From contig NZ_LATM01000029.1 of the NCBI RefSeq assembly GCF_000972495.1, forward strand, positions 1-55,805: a stretch of DNA of 55,805 nucleotides, written 5' to 3'. The DNA comes from Hymenobacter terrenus. Lineage in GTDB: Bacteria > Bacteroidota > Bacteroidia > Cytophagales > Hymenobacteraceae. The number at the start of each line of letters is the position of its first letter. The first letter of the stretch is position 1. The notes below the pieces were generated by a model, which made no database searches, was not told the DNA's origin, and was given only the letters and a program-made list of their open reading frames with translations. Positions 41,615-49,696 of this stretch are shown here, in pieces. The position numbers were made by a program, and so were the translations under genes.

Positions 41615-42595
41615 TTAGGGCGTCACCACCGGTGCGGCAGCGCGCTGCGGTGCCGCATACGCTTCCTGCCGCGGGAATTCTCCGCCCGGCGTGAGCCAGT
41701 CGAGGACGGCCATGCGAACAGAAATCCCGTTTTCGACCTGGTTGGTAATCAGGCTGCGCTCGTAGTCCATGACGGCGTCGCATAGTTCCACCCCCCGGTT
41801 CACGGGGCCGGGGTGCATGACGTAGAGGCCGCGGTCGCGGATTTCCGCCAGCCGGGCGTTGGTGATGCCGTAGACCCGGTGGTATTCCCGGACGTTGGGG
41901 AAAAACTGCACGTCCTGACGCTCCAGCTGCACCCGGAGCAGGTACACGAACTCGGGCGCCCAGGCCATGGCCGCCTCGTAGTCGGTGAAGCGGCGGATGC
42001 TATCCGGGATGTACTTGGGCACCAGCGAGCCCGGGCCCAGGTACGCAACCTCCACGCCCAGTTTTTGCAGCAGAGTGCTGGTGGAGCGCGCAACGCGGGA
42101 GTGCAGAATGTCCCCAATGATGAGGACTTTTTTGCCTCTAGGGTCGGGAAACTTTTCCTTGATGGTGAAGGCGTCCAGCAGGGCCTGGGTCGGGTGCTCG
42201 TGCGCCCCGTCGCCGGCATTGATGACCGACGCCGTGGTTTGGCGGGCAATCATGCCGGGCAGGCCGGAGTGACTGTGGCGGACGACAATGTAGTCGGTTC
42301 GCATGGCCTGGAGCGTCTCTATCGTCTCGCGCACCGACTCACCCTTGGTGATGGAGGAATGGTCGACGTTGAAATTCGTCACCTCCGCCGAGAGGCGTTT
42401 GGCCGCGACCTCGAAGGAGGAGTGCGTCCGGGTGCTGGCCTCATAGAACAGCATGAGCACGGACTTGCCCTCGAGGGCGGGGATTTTTTTCACCGAGCGG
42501 GTGAAGAGTTTTTTAAAGGACGTGGATTGGTCGAGCAGGAACTCGATTTCCTCACGGTGCAGGGATGCGATGTCGAGCAGGTCTTTACGTGCCAT
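41615..42595 (-). CDS. pyrB: Aspartate carbamoyltransferase catalytic subunit
   Basis: The protein has 326 residues. Carbamoyl-phosphate binding is by FYEASTRTHSSFEVAAKRL; HEHPTQALLDAFTI and VMHPGPVNRGVE are also diagnostic. It joins carbamoyl phosphate and aspartate, the first committed pyrimidine step. It is the first enzyme gene of the cluster. A regulatory pyrI gene is not adjacent. The ~310-base leader before it carries a promoter, a short ORF and an intrinsic terminator, described separately. Confidence 0.97.
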   Translation of the reverse strand: MARKDLLDIASLHREEIEFLLDQSTSFKKLFTRSVKKIPALEGKSVLMLFYEASTRTHSSFEVAAKRLSAEVTNFNVDHSSITKGESVRETIETLQAMRTDYIVVRHSHSGLPGMIARQTTASVINAGDGAHEHPTQALLDAFTIKEKFPDPRGKKVLIIGDILHSRVARSTSTLLQKLGVEVAYLGPGSLVPKYIPDSIRRFTDYEAAMAWAPEFVYLLRVQLERQDVQFFPNVREYHRVYGITNARLAEIRDRGLYVMHPGPVNRGVELCDAVMDYERSLITNQVENGISVRMAVLDWLTPGGEFPRQEAYAAPQRAAAPVVTP

Positions 42596-42683
42596 ACCGG
42601 AGAGAGGGAAAAAGAAAGTATGTGGTCAGTAGTAAGAGACGTGTAAGACTATCTGTTTTTGATGCTCTTACACCGCGTTTGAG

Positions 42684-42884
42684 TTATGGAGTATGAATGG
42701 GCCGCGGTGCGGCAGCCGACGAAATCAATGGACATAAAAAAACCGTTTCGGATTCCGAAACGGTGGTGGGGCAACACTCAGAAAAAACAACGGAAACACC
42801 AGAGGCAAAATCGGGAAAACCGATGGTGGTGAAGACCTTCCGGTCCACTCGCGGTTCCCTGACGAGTAGGGTCACGCGCTTCAT
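42684..42884 (-). CDS. Candidate pyr leader peptide reading through the attenuator
   Basis: The frame has 66 codons from the ATG at 42884 (MKRVTLLVREPRVDRKVFTT); a second in-frame ATG lies at 42908, close to the predicted transcript start. The first ~20 codons use G/C third positions like genes of this genome. The frame then runs through a T-rich stretch, through the terminator stem (TVSESETVFL) and stops at 42684, 88 bases before pyrB. The opposite strand is also open over almost the same interval (42697-42903), so coding is not proven. Confidence 0.4.
   Translation of the reverse strand: MKRVTLLVREPRVDRKVFTTIGFPDFASGVSVVFSECCPTTVSESETVFLCPLISSAAAPRPIHTP
42735..42764 (-). terminator. Intrinsic terminator/attenuator in the pyrB leader
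   Basis: On the minus strand ACCGTTTCGG pairs with CCGAAACGGT (42742-42764, tight loop) and is followed by TTTTTTT. It lies about 140 nt after the predicted start site and ~140 bases before pyrB, with no other minus-strand gene upstream to terminate. That makes a regulatory terminator the natural reading. Confidence 0.7.
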
Positions 42885-42912
42885 CAACAAGTTTTTTGGT
42901 TGAAGCATGATG

Positions 42913-42942
42913 CAAAATTACGGCATTGTTACGCCCGGCAAT
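42913..42942 (-). promoter_or_regulatory. Predicted promoter of the pyr/pur cluster (ATTG-N18-TAATTTTG)
   Basis: On the minus strand ATTG (42942-42939) is followed after 18 bases by TAATTTTG (42920-42913), an exact TAnnTTTG. Transcription would begin near 42906, giving a ~310-nt leader to pyrB. Confidence 0.55.
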
Positions 42943-43370
42943 TCGTTGGCAATGTTAATTTTTTTTTCGCACCGATTTTCTCAAATTTTATTTTCGACCT
43001 AACGGCCTAAACCACGCACTTTTTGTTATTCTCTGCGCCATCGAAAAAAATATGGCCCGCATAGCCAAGTGCTTTGCAAGCATAACACACCCTAACTTTA
43101 GCTCTTTATTCCGCAGCCTCAGCTGGCGGGCGACCACTCTCCGGTGGCAATCAGCCCATGAACTACTTAGCATTTCATGGGCTGCTTCGTCTTTGGTCGG
43201 CACAATTGGTATTGAAGTGGTCTGGTTAGGCCGGACAGCTTAGGGGGGTATCTTTCCTTCTTCACCATCAGCAAGCGCTTGCCCTTCCCGGTCGTGAAGC
43301 TGACCTTGCCCGAGGTGCCGGTTACGCTCCGGCAGTTGGCAACTGTCTTGTTCTAAAGATAGTTGACACT
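42943..43370. other. Intergenic region between the pyr promoter and SDR remnant
   Basis: No gene is supported. The left part is AT-rich (an upstream promoter element is possible). The middle contains the long hairpin at 43152-43184. The right end, 43225-43370, has codon-like composition but only short broken frames, probably the decayed 5' part of the SDR gene that follows. Confidence 0.4.
43152..43184. repeat. 11-bp perfect inverted repeat (CAGCCCATGAA/TTCATGGGCTG)
   Basis: The arms are separated by 11 bases. No U-tract follows on either strand, so it is not a standard terminator. It may be a protein-binding site or the remnant of a mobile-element end. Confidence 0.5.
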
Positions 43371-43733
43371 GTGGACGTTGTCAACATCGCCTCGGGCTTG
43401 GGCTTTATTCGGCGGGCTGTCACGCTAGTCTACAGTGCGACCGAAGCCGCGCTGCACTCCTACACGCAGGCGTTACGGCACCACCTCCGCGACACGGCCG
43501 TGCACGTGTTTGAAGTTGCCCCACCCAGCGTGGATACGGCCATGAACGCTAGCTCCAGCACGCAAGAGAAGCGGCCGTACGTCGGCATCGCCCCCGCCGA
43601 GTTTGCCACGGCGGCTCTGCAAGCCTTGCGTGAGAACCACCTCATGGCCCCCATCGGCCTGACCGCGGAGCTGCACCAGGCCTCCCGCGGTGATAAAGCC
43701 ACCTTTGTATTTGGGCAGCTCAATGCCTGCTAA
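43371..43733 (+). pseudogene. Short-chain dehydrogenase, C-terminal half only
   Basis: VVNIASGLGFIRRAVTLVYS, then ATEAALHSYTQALRHHLRDT and APPSVDTAMNA, are the catalytic half of a DltE-like SDR. The Rossmann half with TGxxxGIG is missing, and the catalytic lysine of YxxxK is Glu (YSATE). Both lesions argue against function. Confidence 0.7.
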
Positions 43734-43817
43734 CGTCTCAAGTAGCTCGTCTGGTTGCTCTGGCTGCTTTGAGAAGAATGCGCACCAAGGGAAGCGCTCA
43801 ACAAAATCCGAACAGGT

Positions 43818-46034
43818 CTAGTGAATCACTTCGACCCACCCGTTGAATTGGCGGCCCGAGCGAGTATTCACCAAGCGGTAGTAGTAAACCCCATCAGGCT
43901 GCCCACTGGCATCCCACCGGTTGTCGTAGTGCTCTTGCTGATAAACGCGTACGCCCCAGCGGTTGAATACCTGCAGGCTTAGCTCCCGGTAGTCCAAGCC
44001 TTGCAGCACGAAGAAATCGTTAAAGGAGTCGTGGTTGGGGGTAATGATGTTGGGGATTTTATACGGGCAGTCCTCGCCATAGCGCACAGTGGTTTCAGCA
44101 GTGGCCGAGCAACCATTAAGAGTTGTCAACTTGACAGAATAACGGCCGGCCGCGACTACGGAAAGTTGCGAGCCCGTGCTGCCATCTTGCCAGCGGTAGG
44201 TGGTGCCGGGCGGCTGCGGGCCAGGGTCGAGCAAGAGGTTTGGCTCGGCGCAGATGATGAATTCAGGCTTCAATACGGGGGTGGGCCCGGCCTGGGAGGC
44301 TATCCGGATGGTATCAGTTATGGGACACTGTTGCGGCGGTGTTACCACGACCCAATACACGCCCGGGCTATTGGCCTGGAGTTGCGAAGCCGTGCTACCA
44401 TCCTGCCAGCGGTAGACCGAGCCGATAGGCTGGGCCGGTACCACCGTGAGTTGCACGCTGCCTCCCGTGCACACATTGGCACTATTGACTTGCAGCCGCG
44501 CCTGGCCACGGGGCAGAATGCGGGCCGTTTGGGTGTACGTACGCACCGTGCCACTCACTTCGCGCATGGTCATGGTGATGACGTAGCTCCCTTGCCGCGC
44601 ATACCGGTGCTGGGCGGTGGGGCCGGTGGCGGTATTATTGGGATTGGCTGGGTCGCCAAAATCCCAGGTGAATACGGCGTCGGTAATAGTCGGAAATACC
44701 GACGCCGTGACCGAGGTGACTTCGCCTTGGCACACATCGGTACCCAAAAGGCCGAAATTAACCAGCACATTATTAGGCACGGGCGGGCGCACCATAAGGT
44801 TGGGGAGCCCCAGCGCACTGCCCCGGTTATTGCCCCACGCTAGGCCATTAGCCCGATATCCACAGCCCACGCCGGGAATGTTGGGTGACTCGATTACACC
44901 TACGGGAGGGTAAATGGCGGTGCTTGTAGAGATTCTGTCAGCACGGGCTACGTATATTTTTTGGTCGGGGCCAAGCTGCAAGGCTCCGGTGACCCCGTAC
45001 GGGTTAAGCAGGTCGATATCGGTACGGGTCAGCAAGTTGAATTGTCGAATTCGGCCATTAAAGCTGGCATAGAGCAGGTTGCCATCGGGCGAGAATTCGA
45101 CGCCGTAAAACCCCGGAGCATTTGCCTGTTGGCCCAGCAGGCGGGGATTAGAAACAATGCCGGTCCCGTAGTTGAAGTCGAACAATTCGAGGTCATTAGT
45201 ATTGTACTGTGCCACGGCCAGCTTCCGACCATCGCGCGAGACTTTCATGTAGCCGATGGCATTGTAGTCTCGACGAGGATTATAGCCCCCCTGGTGGATG
45301 GTGCCGCCGGCCGACAGTACCGGCGGGCCAACGATTCCCCTATCAGTAAGCAGGTAGCAGACAAACACATTGCTGTTCCAAGCGTGCACCATTATCCAGA
45401 TGTCGCGCTGGTTAGCATGGCGTACCGCCAACAGCTTTTCGGTCAGGCGACCATCGCCCACGGGCACCGCCAGGGAAGTAGCTTTGCTTATTACCTCCCC
45501 TAGCCCACCCTGCCGGGCCATGTCGACCACCGAATAGCGGAGGCCACCCACCAAGCCGTTCTCTGCGGCATCGACGGTGAAAATGTAGTACTCGGTAGTG
45601 CTACCGGGCCGGGGCACAACTACCACCCCCTGGGTAGCCGAATTAGGCACCCATTCGGTGCGCGTACTGTCGCTGAAAGCCCCCAGATTGCTGCCATTTA
45701 CCAGCCGGCGGTGCAGGCGATTCCAAGCATATACCCCATTGGTATAGAACAATAGGTTGCCTTGCGCATCAGAAATTGCCGCGCTGCTTTCGCCCGACGT
45801 CATCACTCCATCCGAGAGTGCGCGGGCGGTGCCCCCGACAAAGGAGATACCCGCCCGATACCCAAAATACCAGTTGTCAAACTCGCCCTGAGCAAGTGCC
45901 AACCGACCCGGAAGCCCTAGTGCCAGCATCGCCACCGATAATACCAGGGCCCGCCCCCAATTTAGCCGTCTTAGCTGGGTGAGCGCAGAAACTGCTAGCA
46001 CGATGCATAGAACAATGAGTACAGAAGCGGCCAT
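43818..46034 (-). CDS. Large secreted protein with PKD domain and gliding-motility C-terminal (T9SS type B) signal
   Basis: The protein has 738 residues. Two hydrophobic segments at the N-terminus (residues ~3-20 and ~28-48) are followed by FDNWYFGYRAGISFVGGTA, then a beta-propeller-like region (~50-400, with GRKLAVAQYNTNDLELFDFN and GVEFSPDGNLLYASFNGRIR). A PKD domain is at ~440-520 (FTWDFGDPANPN, HRYARQGSYVITMTM), and two Ig-like units share YRWQDGSTxSQL. The last ~85 residues (IPNIITPNHDSFNDFFVLQG, LQVFNRWGVRVYQQ, GVYYYRL) are the CHU_C/gliding-motility domain that directs export through type IX secretion. The cell-surface role is probably adhesion. Confidence 0.92.
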   Translation of the reverse strand: MAASVLIVLCIVLAVSALTQLRRLNWGRALVLSVAMLALGLPGRLALAQGEFDNWYFGYRAGISFVGGTARALSDGVMTSGESSAAISDAQGNLLFYTNGVYAWNRLHRRLVNGSNLGAFSDSTRTEWVPNSATQGVVVVPRPGSTTEYYIFTVDAAENGLVGGLRYSVVDMARQGGLGEVISKATSLAVPVGDGRLTEKLLAVRHANQRDIWIMVHAWNSNVFVCYLLTDRGIVGPPVLSAGGTIHQGGYNPRRDYNAIGYMKVSRDGRKLAVAQYNTNDLELFDFNYGTGIVSNPRLLGQQANAPGFYGVEFSPDGNLLYASFNGRIRQFNLLTRTDIDLLNPYGVTGALQLGPDQKIYVARADRISTSTAIYPPVGVIESPNIPGVGCGYRANGLAWGNNRGSALGLPNLMVRPPVPNNVLVNFGLLGTDVCQGEVTSVTASVFPTITDAVFTWDFGDPANPNNTATGPTAQHRYARQGSYVITMTMREVSGTVRTYTQTARILPRGQARLQVNSANVCTGGSVQLTVVPAQPIGSVYRWQDGSTASQLQANSPGVYWVVVTPPQQCPITDTIRIASQAGPTPVLKPEFIICAEPNLLLDPGPQPPGTTYRWQDGSTGSQLSVVAAGRYSVKLTTLNGCSATAETTVRYGEDCPYKIPNIITPNHDSFNDFFVLQGLDYRELSLQVFNRWGVRVYQQEHYDNRWDASGQPDGVYYYRLVNTRSGRQFNGWVEVIH

Positions 46035-46738
46035 ATTGGCTTTATGGAAATTAAGTAATAGGTATCAGTGAGGTTTCGCACAAAGATATAGGGACTTTTA
46101 GAGCCCCTATTGACAACTGAACTCGTGAGGCGTTTTGCCGCGTAGCCACTTGGCGCAGTTGTAGGCAAGCAAAAAGGGCTTGCAGAGGGGGCTGCTCTGA
46201 TAGTGCTAATGATGCAAGGAGGACTCTTTCAGTGGGGCATCGAAGCATTCGACTTAGCCATTGATCTAGGAATAAGCAAATTGGGTCGGTGGTGCTCAAT
46301 GCCATACCCGTTATACACGCAATCGAATGCCTGGCACCACAACGTGAACCTGAGCGCCGCCGTGGCTCGCTACGTGAGTGGCGATAATGCTCCTTGCTCC
46401 ATCACGTCGGTGTAGCTTTTTTTGAGCCGGCTAGTATGCGTGGCCCTGCCTAGCTATATCAAGGTGGCGGGCCTCTCTGTCCTCTCCTGATGCTGGTTCG
46501 TAAGACATACGCTGGGAAAGTAGTGCGGTTAAGATATTGTGAATCAAATGGAATTGCTCTGTGTACGAAAACCGCCTCCCCGTTTGTCCGCCTCGCTAAG
46601 AATACTTCCCCCGAACGTGGGTTGAGCAAAAAGTCCGGTTTGTACAATACTACTTCGCCTGCCGGCGCCACTTTTGCACCCGTTCAGCAGCGAGCCTTGT
46701 TGTCGCTCACCAGGGTTTTCGTCGCCATCTGTTCCGCT
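46035..46738. other. 700-bp gene-free region
   Basis: No credible gene is seen. A short frame near 46280-46415 (NAWHHNVNLSAAVARYVSGD) ends at a TAG followed by a T-run; it may be a scrap of coding sequence but has no recognisable relative. The AraC frame that follows is open back to 46490, but that part is not protein-like. Confidence 0.35.
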
Positions 46739-47524
46739 ATGATTGACCACGCATTCATCCGTCGCTTGTACCGCCCGCTGCAGCCAGATGCTGCAAGCGG
46801 ACTTTTGCGGTACCGGGAATATGCCCCAGCCGCCGCCCTGCTGCCCTGGGTGCATTGTTACTGGACCTTGGCCGCTGCTTCCTTCCCGGCACAATACGCC
46901 GTAGTGGCAGACGGCTGCGTCGACCTCATCCTGAATTGTGCGTTCCCCTACGATGCTTGGGTGGCGGGCAGCGCGGCCACTGCCTTTCGCGTAGACCTGC
47001 CCACGGGTAGTAATTATTTTGGGGTGCGGCTGCTGCCTGGCACGTTCACGCGCTTGTTTGCCTGCTCTGCCGACGAGGTGGCCAACACCCTGGCCCCGGC
47101 CGAATTGGTACTCGGCCCGGTCATCCGCCATTGGGCCGAGCGGATGCAGCTAGCCGCCGACCCAAGCCAGCGCCTGACGCTGACCGACGCCTGGTTGCAG
47201 GAGCAACTGGCCGCCAGCGGGGCGCCAGCCCTGGACGCGCCGCTGGCCCGCGCGCTATACCACGTGCTCATCAGCCGGGGCAACGCCCGGATTGAGCACG
47301 CGGTAGCCGACTGGGTGGGCCCGCGCCAGCTGCGGCGGCTTTTTGCCCGGCACATTGGCTTGGCGCCGAAGGTGTTTGCGCGCATCGTGCGGTTCCAGGC
47401 GGCTCTGGATACTTTACGCCCCGCCACGCCGCCCGACTGGGCCGGTGCCGTAGAGGCAGCCGGATATTTTGATCAACCCCACCTGCTGCGAGAGTTCCGC
47501 CAGTTCTATGGGCGCCGTCCTTAG
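46739..47524 (+). CDS. AraC-family regulator with DUF6597-type N-terminus
   Basis: The protein has 261 residues from the ATG at 46739. The N-terminal part (YREYAPAAALLPWVHCYWTL, VVADGCVDLILN, FGVRLLPGTF) is the sensor type found in many Bacteroidota AraC proteins. The C-terminal HTH pair (VGPRQLRRLFARHIGLAPKV, AVEAAGYFDQPHLLREFRQF) ends early at YGRRP, some 10-15 residues short of the usual end, with the stop inside a hairpin. Two VOC-fold genes follow on the same strand and are likely targets. Confidence 0.88.
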   Translation: MIDHAFIRRLYRPLQPDAASGLLRYREYAPAAALLPWVHCYWTLAAASFPAQYAVVADGCVDLILNCAFPYDAWVAGSAATAFRVDLPTGSNYFGVRLLPGTFTRLFACSADEVANTLAPAELVLGPVIRHWAERMQLAADPSQRLTLTDAWLQEQLAASGAPALDAPLARALYHVLISRGNARIEHAVADWVGPRQLRRLFARHIGLAPKVFARIVRFQAALDTLRPATPPDWAGAVEAAGYFDQPHLLREFRQFYGRRP

Positions 47525-47529
47525 GACGG
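47515..47529. terminator. Hairpin CCGTCC-TTA-GGACGG over the AraC stop codon
   Basis: The 6-bp GC stem is perfect, with the TAG stop in loop and stem. The U-content after it is modest (GTTGCTTTG), so it may only partly terminate before the VOC genes. Confidence 0.4.
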
Positions 47530-47576
47530 GTTGCTTTGCTCCACAAGCTTTGTCTCACCTAACTTATATCTTAACC

Positions 47577-47966
47577 ATGAACCGCATGAAACTGTGTGCC
47601 GGGATTGTCACGACGCGCCTGGCCGAAACCAAGGCATTCTACCTCGCTCTGGGATTTCACATCAAATTCGAAGCCGATTGGTATCTGCTGCTGGAAGCAC
47701 CCGGCCACGGGGATGAAATCAGTTTCCTGCTGCCTGGATTACCCGACCAGGCGGCCGTGTTCCGGCCGGCGTTCAGCGGCCAGGGGATTTTCGTCACCAT
47801 TGAAGTGGAGGATGTGGATGCCGTGTACCGGACCTTCGAGCAGCTACCCGACCTACCAGTAGCAGTGCCCCTGCGTGACGAACCGTGGGGAGACCGGCAC
47901 TTTGCGCTGGTGGATCCGAACGGCGTCGCCCTGGATTTTGTCACGCGTACTGAGCCGACGGCATGA
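47577..47966 (+). CDS. VOC-family (glyoxalase/bleomycin-resistance-fold) protein
   Basis: The protein has 129 residues from the ATG at 47577. The two beta-alpha-beta-beta-beta modules show KLCAGIVTTRLAETKAFYLA, LGFHIKFEADWYLL, IFVTIEVEDVDAVYRTFEQL and RHFALVDPNGVALDFV. Such proteins are metal-dependent lyases, dioxygenases or drug-binding proteins; the substrate is not predictable. It overlaps the next VOC gene by four bases, so the two are coupled. Confidence 0.9.
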   Translation: MNRMKLCAGIVTTRLAETKAFYLALGFHIKFEADWYLLLEAPGHGDEISFLLPGLPDQAAVFRPAFSGQGIFVTIEVEDVDAVYRTFEQLPDLPVAVPLRDEPWGDRHFALVDPNGVALDFVTRTEPTA

Positions 47967-48346
47967 GGCTATCTACCGAGATTTATACCCCGTACGTGGC
48001 GGCCTGCCGGGACTTCTACGTGCGCTACTTCGGATTTCGGGTGCAACAGGAGTTGACGGGCTTTGCCGTGCTGCGCCCGCCCGAGTCCGATGCCGTGGAC
48101 CTGTTGTTTTGCGAACCTTACTCCGAATTTGTGCAGTCCGTGTTTCATCGGCCTTTCACCGGCGAGGGCGTGTTGTTGCAGTTGGAAGTCGAAGACGTAG
48201 CGGCGGAGTACCACCGCCTGCAGCAGCTTGGGGCGCCGTTTGCGTTAACGCTAGTGGAGGAGCCATTCAATGGCCAGCATTTTACCGTGCGTGACCCGGC
48301 GGGGCTACTGGTAGATGTTGTCCAAGCCGTCAGGGAGGTAACCTAG
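47963..48346 (+). CDS. VOC-family protein, second gene of a coupled pair
   Basis: The protein has 127 residues. It has LSTEIYTPYVAACRDFYVRY, FGFRVQQELTGFAVLRPP, GVLLQLEVEDVAAEYHRLQQ and QHFTVRDPAGLLVDVV. The ATGA overlap with the upstream VOC gene suggests coordinated expression and possibly a heterodimer, since VOC proteins dimerise. Confidence 0.9.
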   Translation: MRLSTEIYTPYVAACRDFYVRYFGFRVQQELTGFAVLRPPESDAVDLLFCEPYSEFVQSVFHRPFTGEGVLLQLEVEDVAAEYHRLQQLGAPFALTLVEEPFNGQHFTVRDPAGLLVDVVQAVREVT

Positions 48347-48434
48347 CATCAGGCACCTGCTCCTGCGTGAGAATTTCTGCCTTATCAGGAGGCTATTAAC
48401 AACAGAAGCAACTTCCGATTCGTAGGTTTTCCTT

Positions 48435-48740
48435 ACCAAGGGTCAACCGCTCGCCCAGCTGCTGTACATGGCCTATTTCAACGCGGGGCTGCGGGTGTTC
48501 AACGTCGCCAATCCGCGCCAGCCAATGGAAGTTGGCCACTTCCTGCCGCCGGAGCTTACCAAGCGCTACGGTCCCATGCCCAAGGGGCCACTGGTATTGC
48601 AAACCGAAGACGTGCTGGTGGACCGCCGCGGGTTCATCTACCTCACGGATAAGAAACAGGGCCTGTGGATTGTCCGCTACACCCGCTCTGTGCCGGAAGC
48701 CTCTCCGGTGTCAGCAGAAGTTGTTTTTAAGAGTGTTACA
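48435..48740 (+). pseudogene. LVIVD-repeat protein, C-terminal fragment
   Basis: The frame has no start of its own and gives AQLLYMAYFNAGLRVFNVAN, then PRQPMEVGHFLPPELTKRYG, TEDVLVDRRGFIYLTDKKQG and LWIVRYT. This matches the last repeats of secreted LVIVD/choice-of-anchor beta-propeller proteins. The rest (~300 residues and signal peptide) is missing, and after residue ~85 the frame loses homology. Confidence 0.6.
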
Positions 48741-49137
48741 AACTGCGAAGAGCTCGAGCATCGACACTCCACTCTTCGCTACCGGTCACCTAACCATTTC
48801 AAAAATCATCTCCAAATCACAGCCGAAAGTGTTCGATATAATTAGACCAGCCCACCCCCTGGTGTAGCCATCTTCCCGGCAGAAGCACCCATGCCGGAAG
48901 CATGGGCCAACCAAACCACATGACGAACATTAAACAGGTTATTAGAATGCCAAAAGCTTCCCTCTGCTATCCTTTCCATACCAGCTTAGACCAAGCCCCG
49001 CTCGCCGAGCGAGGGACCGCGCAGCAGCCTGCTCAGCCCAACTTGAGCTTACGGAAACTTTATCCCCGGGCCGCTACAAAAAGCCGCCAGTAAAGCATGC
49101 TCCGCTGTTATCAGGTAGCAATGCACTACTACGGTGT
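48741..49137. other. Gene-free region between LVIVD remnant and VOC gene
   Basis: About 400 bases with only short open frames of no protein-like character. I see no repeat or RNA feature. Confidence 0.35.
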
Positions 49138-49515
49138 TCAAACAGTCAGCTCCAGCAGATTGCCGTCGGGGTCAGCTACTACGCTCTCGTAGTAGCCATC
49201 GCCCGTCGTGCGGGGCTCGCCGATTACGGAGTAGCCTGCCGCGCGTAAGCGCTCGGTTAAGTGGTTTACCTGTGCGGGGCTGCCGGTGGCAAATGCCAGG
49301 TGGGCATAACCCAGGTGGGAGCCCGCCGCCACCGGCAGGGCCGGCTGATGCATCAATTCCAGCCGCGCCCCGGAAGCAAAGGAAAGAAAGTAGGAGGTGA
49401 ATTCCCGAATAGGATTGTGGTAACGCGGACCGGCGACGGCCCCGAAAAAAGTGGTGTAGAAAGCGCAGGACCGCTCCAAATCGGGCGTCCACAAAGCAAT
49501 GTGTGTTAAGTACAT
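49138..49515 (-). CDS. VOC-family protein (lactoylglutathione-lyase-like)
   Basis: The protein has 125 residues from the ATG at 49515; the upstream in-frame extension is a hydrophobic stretch unlike the family. It has MYLTHIALWTPDLERSCAFY, TTFFGAVAGPRYHNP, YAHLAFATGS and YYESVVADPDGNLLELTV. Conserved His5, Glu and the C-terminal Glu suit metal binding. It is divergent from an AraC gene (182 bp gap), its likely regulator. Confidence 0.9.
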   Translation of the reverse strand: MYLTHIALWTPDLERSCAFYTTFFGAVAGPRYHNPIREFTSYFLSFASGARLELMHQPALPVAAGSHLGYAHLAFATGSPAQVNHLTERLRAAGYSVIGEPRTTGDGYYESVVADPDGNLLELTV

Positions 49516-49696
49516 AGGAACTTGATGAAGGAAAACGAAAAGGCCGCAAGCGGCTCTAAGTAGCAGAAGAGCCACGGACAGCGCAAAGGTCCAGTCCTTA
49601 TAGAGCCCCGGCTAAGCCGATGTTGACGTATTTGCATACCCTATTGCCTATTTTACCGGCTTGCTGCGGCCATTGTCCCCCTACGCGGTACATGTT

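Noticed and set aside
42697..42903. 68-codon plus-strand frame (MGRGAAADEINGHKK...) as a gene
   Set aside because: It overlaps the pyr leader in antisense, has no promoter that I can see, and starts inside the leader just beyond the minus-strand terminator. It is not excluded, but the leader reading explains more.
46490..46738. N-terminal extension of the AraC gene
   Set aside because: The extra ~83 residues lack any family pattern; the sensor domain starts right after the ATG at 46739.
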